From Actinosynnema pretiosum (GTDB lineage Bacteria > Actinomycetota > Actinomycetes > Mycobacteriales > Pseudonocardiaceae), in the NCBI RefSeq assembly GCF_024171695.1, contig NZ_JAMTCF010000022.1:1-64000 (forward strand): DNA of 64,000 nucleotides, in the 5' to 3' direction. Numbering within the stretch: the first letter of the stretch is position 1; each line of letters begins with the position of its first letter. Shown piece by piece: positions 41,637-52,275 of this stretch. Position numbers and translations under genes: made by a program. Below the pieces are notes generated by a model. It was given only the letters and a program-made list of their open reading frames with translations. It was not told the DNA's origin and did no database searches.

Positions 41637-42872
41637 CTAGCGCGCCAGCAGCACCAGCAGCACCGCGTTCAGCGCGATGACCGCCACCGCCGCCGCCCAC
41701 GCGGCGAGCCGCGTGCCGCGCCCGTTCGCGTGCTCCCCCATCACCGCGCGCGACGAGGTCAGCCGCACCAGCGGCACCAGGGCGAACGGGATGCCGAACG
41801 AGAGCACCACCTGCGACCACACCAGCGCCTGCGTCGGGTCCGCGCCCACCGCGAGCACGAGCAGCGCGGGCGCCAGCGTCACCAGGCGGCGGGTCAGCAG
41901 GGAGACGCGCACGTCGAGCAGGCCCTCCAGCACCACCGCACCCGAGTACGACCCGACCGCCGTGGAGGCCAGGCCGGACGCCAGCAGGCCCACCGCGAAC
42001 AGCAGCGCCACCCCGCCGCCGAGGGCGTCGCCGATGGCCGCGTGCACCTGGTCGAGGCCGTCCAGGCCGGGCACGTCGCGCAGCGCGGTGGCCGCGAGCA
42101 GGAGCAGCGACAGGTTCACCGCGCCCGCCACGACCATCGCCAGCACCACGTCCACCCGCGTGGCCGCCAGCAGCCCGCGCAGGGCGTCGCCGGTGGCCCG
42201 GCCGTGCCGGTCGCGGGCCAGGGCCGAGTGCACGTACACCGCGTGCGGCATGACCGTGGCGCCGAGCATCCCGGCCGCCAGCACCACGCTGTCCACCCCG
42301 TCGAAGCGCGGCACCAGCCCGCCCAGCGCCTCGGCGGGCGGCGGGGAGAGCAGGAGACCCGCGGCGAAGCCGATGGCGATGATCAGCAGCATCCCGGTGA
42401 TCACCCGCTCGAACGCGCGCTGCCCGCTGCGGTCGCGCAGCACCAGCAGGACCGTCGACACCGCGCCGGTGATCACCCCGCCGAGCAGCAGCGGGAGGTC
42501 GAACAGCAGGTTCAGGGCGATCGCGCCGCCGACCACCTCGGCCAGGTCGGTGGCCACGGCCACGCCCTCGGCCTGCGCCCAGTAGGCCAGCCGCGCGGGC
42601 CTGGACAGGCCGTCGCGCACCGCTTCGGGCAGCGAGCGGCCGGTGACCAGGCCGAGCTTGGCGGAGAGGGTCTGGACCAGTCCGGCCATGACGTTCGCGG
42701 CCACCAGCACCCAGACCAGCAGGAACCCGTACCGGGCCCCGGCGGCGGTGTTCGTGGCGACGTTGCCGGGGTCGACGTAGGCGATGGCCGCGACGAACGC
42801 GGGCCCGAGCAGGGCCGTTCCCGAGCGGAGCCGGGTCGCGCGGGTGGCACGGGTGACGCGGGTGGTCGCCAC
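41637..42872 (-). CDS. NRAMP-family divalent metal transporter (MntH-like)
   Basis: A 411-residue transporter with about eleven helices. The metal-binding TM1 motif is AIAYVDPGNVATNTAAGA and the TM6 motif MLGATVMPHAVYVHSALARD, with the DPGN and MPH residues that coordinate Mn or Fe. AQAEGVAVATDLAEVVGGAI marks TM3. It imports Mn2+/Fe2+ with protons across the inner membrane. The GTG at 42872 is chosen because GGAGGGAGGGG lies 6 nt upstream. Just beyond is an AT-rich segment with an inverted repeat at 42906-42927, the likely site for a metal-responsive repressor. It lies downstream of nrdAB, whose beta subunit needs a metal cofactor, but a terminator separates them. Confidence 0.88.
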   Translation of the reverse strand: MATTRVTRATRATRLRSGTALLGPAFVAAIAYVDPGNVATNTAAGARYGFLLVWVLVAANVMAGLVQTLSAKLGLVTGRSLPEAVRDGLSRPARLAYWAQAEGVAVATDLAEVVGGAIALNLLFDLPLLLGGVITGAVSTVLLVLRDRSGQRAFERVITGMLLIIAIGFAAGLLLSPPPAEALGGLVPRFDGVDSVVLAAGMLGATVMPHAVYVHSALARDRHGRATGDALRGLLAATRVDVVLAMVVAGAVNLSLLLLAATALRDVPGLDGLDQVHAAIGDALGGGVALLFAVGLLASGLASTAVGSYSGAVVLEGLLDVRVSLLTRRLVTLAPALLVLAVGADPTQALVWSQVVLSFGIPFALVPLVRLTSSRAVMGEHANGRGTRLAAWAAAVAVIALNAVLLVLLAR

Positions 42873-42905
42873 GGCGCCCCTCCCTCCAGTTGCACTTGAG
42901 TGGCT

Positions 42906-42927
42906 GTTGCACATTATTGGCAGCAAC
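42906..42927. promoter_or_regulatory. Candidate metalloregulator operator upstream of NRAMP gene
   Basis: GTTGC-N12-GCAAC around an AT-rich centre (ACATTATTGG), overlapping a second TTGCAC element 16 bp away. The location fits an MntR/DtxR- or Fur-type site controlling the metal importer. Confidence 0.45.
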
Positions 42928-42964
42928 GCGGGCGGACCACTCCCCGGTCCGCCCCGTGGGACGC

Positions 42965-42998
42965 GGCGGGGCCGCCGCCCGAAGGCGACGGCCCCGCC
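42965..42998 (-). terminator. Terminator of nrdAB
   Basis: A 10-bp inverted repeat (arms 42965-42974 and 42989-42998, core GCGGGGCCG/CGGCCCCGC, 14-nt loop) about 55 bp past the nrdB stop. Confidence 0.65.
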
Positions 42999-43051
42999 CG
43001 GACCAGGCCGCCGGACCGGCTCAGCGCGGCACGGGTCCGGCCCAGCGCGGC

Positions 43052-44124
43052 TCAGTCCCAGTCGAGCGTGCCGCCGGAGGCGTACTCGGTGACCCTGGTC
43101 TCGAAGAAGTTCTTCTCCTTCTTCAGGTCCACCGCCTCCGACATCCACGGGAACGGGTTCTCGGTCGCGGCGAACACCGGCTCCAGCCCCAGCTGCGCGC
43201 ACCTGCGGTTGGTGATGAACCGCATGTACTGCTCGCACAGCTCGGCGTTGAGCCCGAGCAGCCCGTTCGGCATGGTGTCGCGGCCGTAGGCGATCTCCAG
43301 CTCGCACGCCTCGGTGAGCATCGTGCGCACCTCGGCCTGGAACGCCTCGCCCCACAGGTGCGGGTTCTCGATCTTGATCTGGTTGATCGCGTCGATGCCG
43401 AAGTTCAGGTGGATCGACTCGTCGCGCAGGATGTACTGGTACTGCTCGGCGATCCCCACCATCTTGTTGCGCCGCCCCAGGGACAGGATCTGCGCGAACC
43501 CGGTGTAGAACCACATGCCCTCGAACACCACGTAGAACGCCACCAGGTCGCGCAGGAACGCCTGGTCCGCCTCGGGCGTGCCGGTGCGGAACTCCGGGTC
43601 CTCCAACGACTTCGTGTACTTCAGCGCCCACGCCGCCTTGTCGGTGATCGACGGCACCTCGCGGTACATGTTGAACAGCTCGCCCTCGTCCAGGCCGAGC
43701 GAGGAGCAGATGTACTCGAAGGTGTGGGTGTGCACGGCCTCCTCGAACGCCTGGCGCAGCAGGTACTGGCGGCACTCGGGGTTGGTGATGTTGCGGTACA
43801 CCGCGAGCACGACGTTGTTGGCCACCAACGACTCCGAGGTCGCGAAGAAGCCGAGGTTGCGCTTGATCGCGTGCCGCTCGTCGGCGGTCAGGCCGTTCGG
43901 GGAGCGCCACAGGGCGATGTCGGCCTGCATGGACACCTCGGTGGGCATCCAGTGGTTCGCGCAGCCCGCGAGGTACTTCTCCCACGCCCAGTGGTACTTC
44001 AGCGGCAGGAGCTGGTTCACGTCGGCGCGGGCGTTGATCATCGCCTTGTCGTCGACGTGCACGCGGCCGGCGCCGCGCTCGATCTCGCCGAGGCCCGTGG
44101 TGTCGGCGGCGTCGGGGGTGGTGG

Positions 44125-44128
<4 letters not shown>
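43052..44128 (-). CDS. nrdB: Class I ribonucleotide reductase beta subunit
   Basis: A 358-residue ferritin-like RNR small subunit. The di-iron ligands can be placed in WMPTEVSMQADIALWRSPNG (first ligand region), CRQYLLRQAFEEAVHTHTFE (Glu and His), VFEGMWFYTGFAQIL (Glu) and YQYILRDESIHLNFGIDAI (Glu and His). The radical Tyr is expected in the VHTHTFEYICSSLG area. It ends FETRVTEYASGGTLDWD, the C-terminal tail that binds NrdA. The complex makes deoxyribonucleotides. The GTG start overlaps the nrdA stop, so the subunits are translationally coupled, and both are under the upstream cobalamin riboswitch. Confidence 0.93.
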
Positions 44129-46974
<2,846 letters not shown>

Positions 46975-47099
46975 AGCCCTCTCTCTCCTCGCGAGCCGGA
47001 CACCGCCGGGGCTCACGAGAGGGGGGCACGCCGCAGCCGGGCGCGTTCGGAGGGCGCGCGCCGACTGTCCGCGCGGCCCTCCCACGAGGCCCCGGACGA

Positions 47100-47127
47100 G
47101 CGCGCGCCGAAGGGGCTCGGCGCGCGC
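47100..47127 (-). terminator. Hairpin in the nrdA leader, candidate expression platform
   Basis: A perfect 11-bp inverted repeat (GCGCGCGCCGA and complement; arms 47100-47110 and 47117-47127, 6-nt loop) lies directly after the riboswitch 3' end and before nrdA. It could act as the terminator arm of the switch. Confidence 0.6.
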
Positions 47128-47133
47128 GTCGAC

Positions 47134-47329
47134 GGCAGGTCTTCGGACTCGTGGACACCCGGCGTTCCCGCCGGACCTACTGGCCGTCGCTTCCCAGGCC
47201 CGAACCGGACCCAGTGCTGTGTGACGGCGGTCGTTTCCACTCACCGCTGCGGGGCAGTCCCGGATTCGCACCGGGTTCCCTCTTGCCTCGCCGCCCCCTC
47301 GGGAGGGACCGGCGAACCGCTGACGGGCG
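47134..47329 (-). ncRNA. Cobalamin riboswitch upstream of nrdAB
   Basis: Read on the minus strand it has the conserved cobalamin core: GAGGGAACCCGGTGCGAATC with CGGGACTGCCCCGCAGCGGT after it, then the B12-box-type segment GACGGCCAGTAGGTCCG, and ends GAGTCCGAAGACCTGCC, the standard 3' end of the class. The leader to nrdA is about 160 nt more. This is the known actinomycete arrangement in which B12 represses the class Ia ribonucleotide reductase. Confidence 0.92.
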
Positions 47330-47438
47330 AGACACTACATGTTGTGGAGGGGCGCGGACGCCACCCCCACATCGGCGCGCCGGGACGGGGGTGGGGTATC
47401 ACGCGAACCGGTGGTCGACGGCGCTCGGGAACCGGCGG

Positions 47439-47900
47439 TCACCAGGCCGAGGTCTCCCACTCGGCGCCGGGCCCGAGCCCGGCCACCCACGCGGGATCGC
47501 CGACCAGGACGGTGAGCCTGCCCGAGGGCGCCCGGTCCGGATCGGCCCACAGCTCCCGCCACCGCTCGCCGAACGCCTCCGCCCAGGCCTCCCCGTCCTG
47601 CGGCGCGAGCCCCCGCTCCCGCAGCGCCCGCTCCACCCCGGCGCGGGCGGCCTCCTCGTCGAAGGGGGAGTTCCGCACCCCGCCCACCTCGACCGACCGC
47701 ACGACCGCCGAAGCCAGCGCGGCCTCCTCCTCCACCGGCGGCCTCGGGACCGCCGGGTCGCGCGGGGCGTCCACGAGCACCCGGAAGGCGAACACCGGCG
47801 AGCCGGTCAGCTCCCCGGCGTCCGGGTGCACCGCGCGCAGCGCCAGCACCACCCCGTCCGCCAGTCGTTCCTCGACCCGCGCGCTCCACAGCGCCGACAT
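47439..47900 (-). CDS. Unknown protein, possible immunity partner of the upstream effector
   Basis: A 153-residue soluble acidic protein with no signal peptide or membrane segment. I do not recognise the family. It shows strand-like N-terminal segments (WSARVEERLADGVVLALRAV, FAFRVLVDAPRDPAVPRPP) and a helical C-terminal half (DEEAARAGVERALRERGLAP, AEAFGERWRELWADPD). A strong ribosome site (AAGGAGG, 4 nt before the ATG) and a gap of only 10 bp after the effector gene show co-transcription. Its small size, acidity and position directly after a candidate secreted nuclease fit an immunity protein, but nothing in the sequence proves this. Confidence 0.6.
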   Translation of the reverse strand: MSALWSARVEERLADGVVLALRAVHPDAGELTGSPVFAFRVLVDAPRDPAVPRPPVEEEAALASAVVRSVEVGGVRNSPFDEEAARAGVERALRERGLAPQDGEAWAEAFGERWRELWADPDRAPSGRLTVLVGDPAWVAGLGPGAEWETSAW

Positions 47901-47910
47901 CGCGCCTCCT

Positions 47911-49077
47911 TCACAGCGTGATCTCGCCCCTGGCGAGGGCGTCCGCCAGGTTCCGGACGGCCTGCTGGTTGTTGATCCTGGCCGCGAACGGGATGGTGCC
48001 CTGCGGCGCCGCGGCGCGCCGGGGACGTGCGGTGGGCGCGCCGGGCGCCTGGTACTTGATCTCGTTCAGGGCGTGCTCCGCCGCGCCGCTCGGCCCGAGC
48101 CCGCCGCCCTCCTCCAGGTAGCGCTCGAACTCGGCCTTGTTCGCGCCGCCGAGGGTGGCCAGGAACGCCAGGTCGGCGGCGGTCCAGTTGTAGCCGGGCG
48201 CGATGGTCTGCAACTGGGGCAGGGTGAGGGTGACGATCGGGATCGCGTTCGCGCCGAGGTCGGTGGGCTGGGGGTCCTGGAAGGTGAACGTGGTGCCGTT
48301 GTGCCGCGTCGTCCACTGGTCGTTCGCCGCGCTGTAGTACTCGTGGTGGACGTTCAGGCTGGTCGGGAAGAACTGCTGGTTGTCCTGCTGCCGCTGGGTC
48401 CCCACCTGGTTCGCGGGCGGGTAGTTGACCGAGACGCCGTAGAACACGCGGTCGCCGGGGTTGGCGGCGGCGGTCGCGACGTCCTGCTTGAGCGCGGCCT
48501 CGAACTGGATCTCGTAGTTGCGGTTGTCCCGCTGCGAGGCGGGCACGAGGTTGCCCGACCCGCCGTCGCCGCCCGCCTTCTCGTTGACCAGGTGGAACCG
48601 GATCCAGAACTTGGCGAGCTTGAGCTGGCGGATGTAGGCGTAGCCCGCCGGGTCGACGTGCGGCGCGGAGCCAGCGGGCTTGCTGCCGTCGCTGACGATC
48701 TGGCTCTCGATGGCGCGGCGGGCGTTGTTGACCGGCTCGGAGCGCTGCCTGCGGTCGTGCGCGTAGGAGCTGCCCGCCTTGGCCTGCGGCCGGGTCGGCA
48801 CGCGCTGCACCGGGGTCGCGCCCCCGTCCCGCCTGCCCCGTGCCACGCGCAGCAGGTCGCCCGCCAGGCCGCCCCGCCCGGCCGCGACCCGCGGCGGGTC
48901 GGGCGCGCCGTCCGCGCCGCGCAGCATCCTGGTGAGGGCGGTGTTGCCCACCTCGCGCTGCAGGCGCACGGCCCGGTCGGCGGACAGCGCGTCCCCGGCG
49001 GTGGCCGCGACGCGGGGCGCGGGGCGGGGGTCCTGCCGGGCTTCCCCGCCACCGGGGTGCGGGCTGTGCGCGCGCAT
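47911..49077 (-). CDS. Candidate nuclease effector with eCIS/DUF4157-style N-terminus
   Basis: A 388-residue protein. Residues 1-60 are a disordered basic leader ending in AVRLQREVGNTALTRML, like the LQRxxGNxAV motif of actinobacterial proteins carrying DUF4157 or delivered by extracellular contractile injection systems. The middle part has KFWIRFHLVNEKAGGDGGSG followed by NLVPASQRDNRNYEIQFEAA. This resembles the R-x-H-L-x-N-x-x-x-G-G...NLVP...N layout of DNA/RNA non-specific endonuclease-like toxin domains, with His and Asn as candidate catalytic residues. A strand-rich segment and a helical C-terminus follow. ATG at 49077 has GAGAGG 8 nt upstream. There is no signal peptide. The downstream gene could be its immunity partner. 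No injection-system structural genes are in this window. Confidence 0.6.
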   Translation of the reverse strand: MRAHSPHPGGGEARQDPRPAPRVAATAGDALSADRAVRLQREVGNTALTRMLRGADGAPDPPRVAAGRGGLAGDLLRVARGRRDGGATPVQRVPTRPQAKAGSSYAHDRRQRSEPVNNARRAIESQIVSDGSKPAGSAPHVDPAGYAYIRQLKLAKFWIRFHLVNEKAGGDGGSGNLVPASQRDNRNYEIQFEAALKQDVATAAANPGDRVFYGVSVNYPPANQVGTQRQQDNQQFFPTSLNVHHEYYSAANDQWTTRHNGTTFTFQDPQPTDLGANAIPIVTLTLPQLQTIAPGYNWTAADLAFLATLGGANKAEFERYLEEGGGLGPSGAAEHALNEIKYQAPGAPTARPRRAAAPQGTIPFAARINNQQAVRNLADALARGEITL

Positions 49078-49267
49078 TCGGATCGCCTCTCGCCGGTCAC
49101 CGCGTCGAACGGGGTCCCAGCAGAGCAGCGCGCGGCGCGGCGGGGGAAGGACCGGGAGGGCAGCGCAGGGGCAGGCCTCAGGGGCGGAAGGGCTCCCCTT
49201 GAGCGTCCACAGTGGACTCGACTGCCCCTGCGCCACTCGGCGGCGGCGTCCCCCGCGCGCCGCCTGC
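49078..49267. other. Divergent intergenic region with near-palindrome copy
   Basis: About 190 bp between the effector gene and the second cobalamin riboswitch. The only clear element is the third 13-mer (GTCCACAGTGGAC, 49205-49217), the reverse complement of the copies at 4249 and 30304. Confidence 0.45.
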
Positions 49268-49425
49268 TACGTTCCCGGTGGACCCGCGCGGGGTCCGGGG
49301 AAGCCGGTGCGATTCCGGCGCGGTACCGCCACCGTGAGCGGGACGTTCGTCGTCCCGCGAGCCGGACCGCCGCCCTCGCGCGCCTTTCGAGCGCCCGGCG
49401 GAGCACCGGGAGAAGGGGAGCGCTG
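49268..49425 (+). ncRNA. Cobalamin riboswitch upstream of the CbiX-like/2Fe-2S gene
   Basis: The core is GGGGAAGCCGGTGCGATTCC followed by GGCGCGGTACCGCCACCGTG and AGCGGGACG, matching the conserved cobalamin riboswitch region GAAGCCGGTGNGANTCCGGC...CGCCACNGTGA. The 5' part starts near TACGTTCCCGGTGG and the 3' part includes CGAGCCGGACCGCC. The gene starts 30 nt further on. Confidence 0.85.
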
Positions 49426-49454
49426 GAGCGTGCGCGCACGACGGACGGGGTTCC

Positions 49455-50111
49455 GTGGCTGATCACCTGGTGCTGGTCGGGCTGGCCGCCGACGCGCACG
49501 CGCGCGAGGCCGACCTCGGCGCGCTGGCCGACGCGGTGGGCGCGCGCGTGGCGTACCTCCAGCTCGGCGAACCCGCGCTGCACGACGTGCTGGACGAGCT
49601 GGCGCGGGACGGGCGCGGACGCGCGGTCGACCTGGTCGCGACGCCGTCCGCCGGGACGCCCGCGCCCGCCCGGTCGTGGCTGCGCCGGGTCGCGGGCGAC
49701 TGGGTGCGGCGCAACCCGGACGCGCTGCGCGTGCGGGTGGTGGACCGGCCGGTGACCGGCGAGGAGGCCGGGCTGACCTCCCCCGCGTGGGACGCGGTCC
49801 CCGGTCACGGCAGGCACGTCCTGGTGTGCCGGGGTCCACGCTGCACGGCTCGGGGCGCGGCGGGCACGGCGGCGGCGCTGGCGGCGCGGTTGCGCGAGCG
49901 CGGGCTCGGGGACGACGCGGTGCTGGTGGCGCAGAGCGGCTGCCTGTACCCGTGCAACCACGCGCCGGTGGTGGTCGTCCACCCGGACGACGCGTGGTGG
50001 GGCCCGGTCACCGCCGAGGACGCGGCGGCCCTGGTCGACTCGTGGGCCGACACCCCGGCGGGGCTCGGCGCGCGGGCGGTGCGCAGGCCACCGGGGGACG
50101 CGGCGGGCTGA
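49455..50111 (+). CDS. CbiX-like domain fused to thioredoxin-fold 2Fe-2S ferredoxin
   Basis: A 218-residue protein. Residues 1-100 resemble a CbiX/sirohydrochlorin chelatase half-domain (HLVLVGLAADAHAREADLGA, AVGARVAYLQLGEPALHDVL). However, the usual start GHGSRD, with the metal-binding His, is replaced by GLAADA, so chelatase activity is doubtful. Residues 120-200 are a thioredoxin-like [2Fe-2S] domain: VLVCRGPRCTARGAAGTAAA supplies two cysteines and VAQSGCLYPCNHAPVVVVHP the other two, with ending DDAWWGPVTAEDAAALVDSW typical of the family. Control by the upstream cobalamin riboswitch places it in cobalt or corrin metabolism. GTG start. It converges with the lectin gene, separated by a hairpin. 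Confidence 0.78.
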   Translation: MADHLVLVGLAADAHAREADLGALADAVGARVAYLQLGEPALHDVLDELARDGRGRAVDLVATPSAGTPAPARSWLRRVAGDWVRRNPDALRVRVVDRPVTGEEAGLTSPAWDAVPGHGRHVLVCRGPRCTARGAAGTAAALAARLRERGLGDDAVLVAQSGCLYPCNHAPVVVVHPDDAWWGPVTAEDAAALVDSWADTPAGLGARAVRRPPGDAAG

Positions 50112-50115
50112 GCGC

Positions 50116-50143
50116 GCGGGGCCGCCCCACCGGACGGCCCCGC
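50116..50143. terminator. Hairpin between convergent genes
   Basis: A 9-bp inverted repeat (GCGGGGCCG and complement, arms 50116-50124 and 50135-50143, 10-nt loop) between stops at 50111 and 50151. Confidence 0.65.
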
Positions 50144-50150
50144 CCCACCG

Positions 50151-51353
50151 CTACCGGATGTCCCACTCCTGGTTCGCCGCCCCGCTGCACCACCAGGCCC
50201 CCACCCGGTTCGTCGGCGCCCCGGTCGGGTGCTCGTGGTCCAGGCACAGCCCGCTGGCCGCGTTCACCAGCAGCTCCGGCCGGTCGTACGCCGAGCTGCC
50301 GATCACCCACTTCTGGTTCGACCCGCCGTTGCACCCCCACGCCCCCACGACGTTGGTCGACGCCCCCGCCGGGGTCTCCTGGTCGAGGCAGTCGCCCGTG
50401 GCCACGTTCACCACCGCCACCCGGTCCAGCCCCAGCCAGTGCAGCGCCCACCGCTGGTTCGCGCCGCCGTTGCAGTCCCACGCGCCCACCCGGTTCGTCG
50501 GCGACCCGCCGGGGTGCTCCTGGTCCAGGCAGGTGCGCATGGTCCTGGTGATCTCCACGTCGCGCCGCGTCCCGGTGAACCCCGCCGACACGTACGGGTG
50601 GCGCTGCCCCTCCGCGACCCGGATCGGCGTGGTCGACGGCGGGACGCCGAGGACGTCCGAGTTGCGCACGTCCTTGTCCGCCCGGTACTTCGTGGGCCAG
50701 CCGGGACCGTCGACCTCCACCCGGTACACCCCGGCGGGCAGGTCGCGGAACGCGTACTGGCCGGGCGCGGCGACCTGCCTGCTCAGCCAGCCCTCGTAGT
50801 CGCTGAACCCGGCGATCTTCCAGGTGGCCGCGACCATCGCCTCGCCCGACTCGTAGGCCCCGCTGCCGCTGGCGTCCCACCAGCCGTACCCGCTGATCTC
50901 CCCGCCGCGCTGGGCGAACCCGACGTCGACCGGGTCCGCGCCGAGCCGGACGACGACCTCGCGCGCGCCGATCACCTCGTAGCCCTCGGACTCCGCGCTC
51001 AGCCGGTACTCCCCCACCGGCAGGTGCGGGACGCGGAACTCGCCGTTCACGTCCGTCGTGGTCCGGAACGCCATCGCGCCCAGCGCGTGCACCACCACCC
51101 CGGCCCGGCCCGGCTCCTCGGGGTCGCGCGCGCCGTCGCCGTCGCGGTCGAACCACACCCGGCCCACCACGGTCCCCGCCACCTCGGCGGACGCGGTCCC
51201 GGTCACCAGCCCTCCGGCCGCGCACAGGGCGGCCAGCACGGCCCCCGCGCGTCTGAGCCCGCGCCCCGTTCGCACCAACCCGCCGCCACCGGCGGTCGCG
51301 GCACGAGCCGGTGCCGTTCCGCCACTGCGCCCCGCGTTGCCCGTCCAGCCCAT
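50151..51353 (-). CDS. Secreted SdrD-like and ricin-type beta-trefoil lectin protein
   Basis: A 400-residue secreted protein. A signal peptide (RRAGAVLAALCAAGGLVTGT, cleaved near ASA-EV) leads to a SdrD B-like Ca-binding repeat, VVGRVWFDRDGDGARDPEEP. It is followed by two further carboxypeptidase-like/SdrD strands (DVNGEFRVPHLPVGEYRLSA, QYAFRDLPAGVYRVEVDG). The C-terminal 130 residues are a ricin B-type trefoil with three repeats, each of form CLD-E-P-G-TN-VGAW-C-G-NQ-W (QRW, QKW, QEW). This should bind carbohydrate outside the cell, for example on cell walls or plant material, with no catalytic domain. ATG at 51353 is chosen. It is divergent from the TetR gene at 51496. Confidence 0.85.
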   Translation of the reverse strand: MGWTGNAGRSGGTAPARAATAGGGGLVRTGRGLRRAGAVLAALCAAGGLVTGTASAEVAGTVVGRVWFDRDGDGARDPEEPGRAGVVVHALGAMAFRTTTDVNGEFRVPHLPVGEYRLSAESEGYEVIGAREVVVRLGADPVDVGFAQRGGEISGYGWWDASGSGAYESGEAMVAATWKIAGFSDYEGWLSRQVAAPGQYAFRDLPAGVYRVEVDGPGWPTKYRADKDVRNSDVLGVPPSTTPIRVAEGQRHPYVSAGFTGTRRDVEITRTMRTCLDQEHPGGSPTNRVGAWDCNGGANQRWALHWLGLDRVAVVNVATGDCLDQETPAGASTNVVGAWGCNGGSNQKWVIGSSAYDRPELLVNAASGLCLDHEHPTGAPTNRVGAWWCSGAANQEWDIR

Positions 51354-51495
51354 CGCCACCACGTCCCCGCTCTCGGTCGTGTTCGGAGAGTAACCACGTG
51401 GACCGGGGCGCCGAGATCCCCGAATCGGGCGAACACCGACCACGCAGCGGAACGGCGGTCTGTTGTCGTCCGCAGCACGGCGGTAACCTCGCCCC

Positions 51496-52164
51496 GTGGT
51501 GGACTTCCAGCGCGCCCGCAGACCGGAGCAGGTCCAGGCGCGCAGGGCCGCCATCCTGGACGCCGCCGAGGCCGCGCTGGAGCAGCGCCCGCTGGACGCG
51601 ATCACGCTGCGCGAGCTGAGCTGCCGGGTGGGCCTGGCCAAGTCGAACGTGCTGCGCTACTTCGGCACCCGCGAGGCCGTCTACCTGGAGGTGCTGCGGC
51701 GGCGCTGGTCGTCCTGGTTGGACGGCCTGGCGCCGGTGCTGCGCTCGTGCGCGCCGCAGCCGGTGCCGTACGGGCGGGCCATCGCGGTCGCGACGGCGGT
51801 CGCCGAGGCGCTGGTGGCCGACCCGCCGCTGTGCGAGCTGTTCGGGTCGATGGCCAGCGTGCTGGAGCGCAACGTGGACGTGGACGTGGCGCGCGGGTTC
51901 GCGGCGGCGGCCGGGCGGCGCGCGGACCGGTTGGCCGGGCTGGTCGCGGAGCGCCTGCCGCACCTGGGCGCGGCCGGGACGCGGCACTTCGCGGAGTCGG
52001 TCGTGGTGGTGACCGCCGGGCTGTGGGGGCGGGCGAGGCCGACCGAGGAGGTGGCGCGCGCGAGCGCGGAGCTGGGGCTGCCCGCCGCCGACGAGGCGTT
52101 CCGGGCCGCGCTGGCCGAGAGCCTGGTCAACCAGCTGATCGGCCTCGCCGCCCGCGCGAGCTGA
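51496..52164 (+). CDS. TetR-family regulator
   Basis: A 222-residue TetR protein. Residues 12-60 are the helix-turn-helix (VQARRAAILDAAEAALEQRP, AITLRELSCRVGLAKSNVLR, then YFGTREAVYLEVL). The C-terminal domain resembles the TetR_C group with SMASVLERNVDVDVARGFAA and HFAESVVVVTAGLWGRARP, which often senses drugs. The GTG at 51496 follows TAACCT by 6 nt with no Shine-Dalgarno, so a leaderless mRNA is likely. The target is unknown: the divergent lectin gene is 140 bp away and the phosphoesterase gene downstream has its own promoter. Confidence 0.85.
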   Translation: MVDFQRARRPEQVQARRAAILDAAEAALEQRPLDAITLRELSCRVGLAKSNVLRYFGTREAVYLEVLRRRWSSWLDGLAPVLRSCAPQPVPYGRAIAVATAVAEALVADPPLCELFGSMASVLERNVDVDVARGFAAAAGRRADRLAGLVAERLPHLGAAGTRHFAESVVVVTAGLWGRARPTEEVARASAELGLPAADEAFRAALAESLVNQLIGLAARAS

Positions 52165-52204
52165 CCCGCCCGCCCCAGGGACCCGCCGCGCCCGCTCGCG
52201 CGTG

Positions 52205-52233
52205 CTGACAGCCCTGGGAAGCTCCCGTACGCT
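52205..52233 (+). promoter_or_regulatory. Promoter of the phosphoesterase/permease pair
   Basis: CTGACA (52205-52210) and TACGCT (52228-52233) are 17 bp apart, a good housekeeping-type promoter. Downstream, the inverted repeat TGGTT-CGTT-AACCA (52253-52266) overlaps the ribosome site AGGAG. Confidence 0.6.
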
Positions 52234-52275
52234 CCGCAGATAGCAGGACCGTTGGTTCGTTAACCAGGAGCCGTG

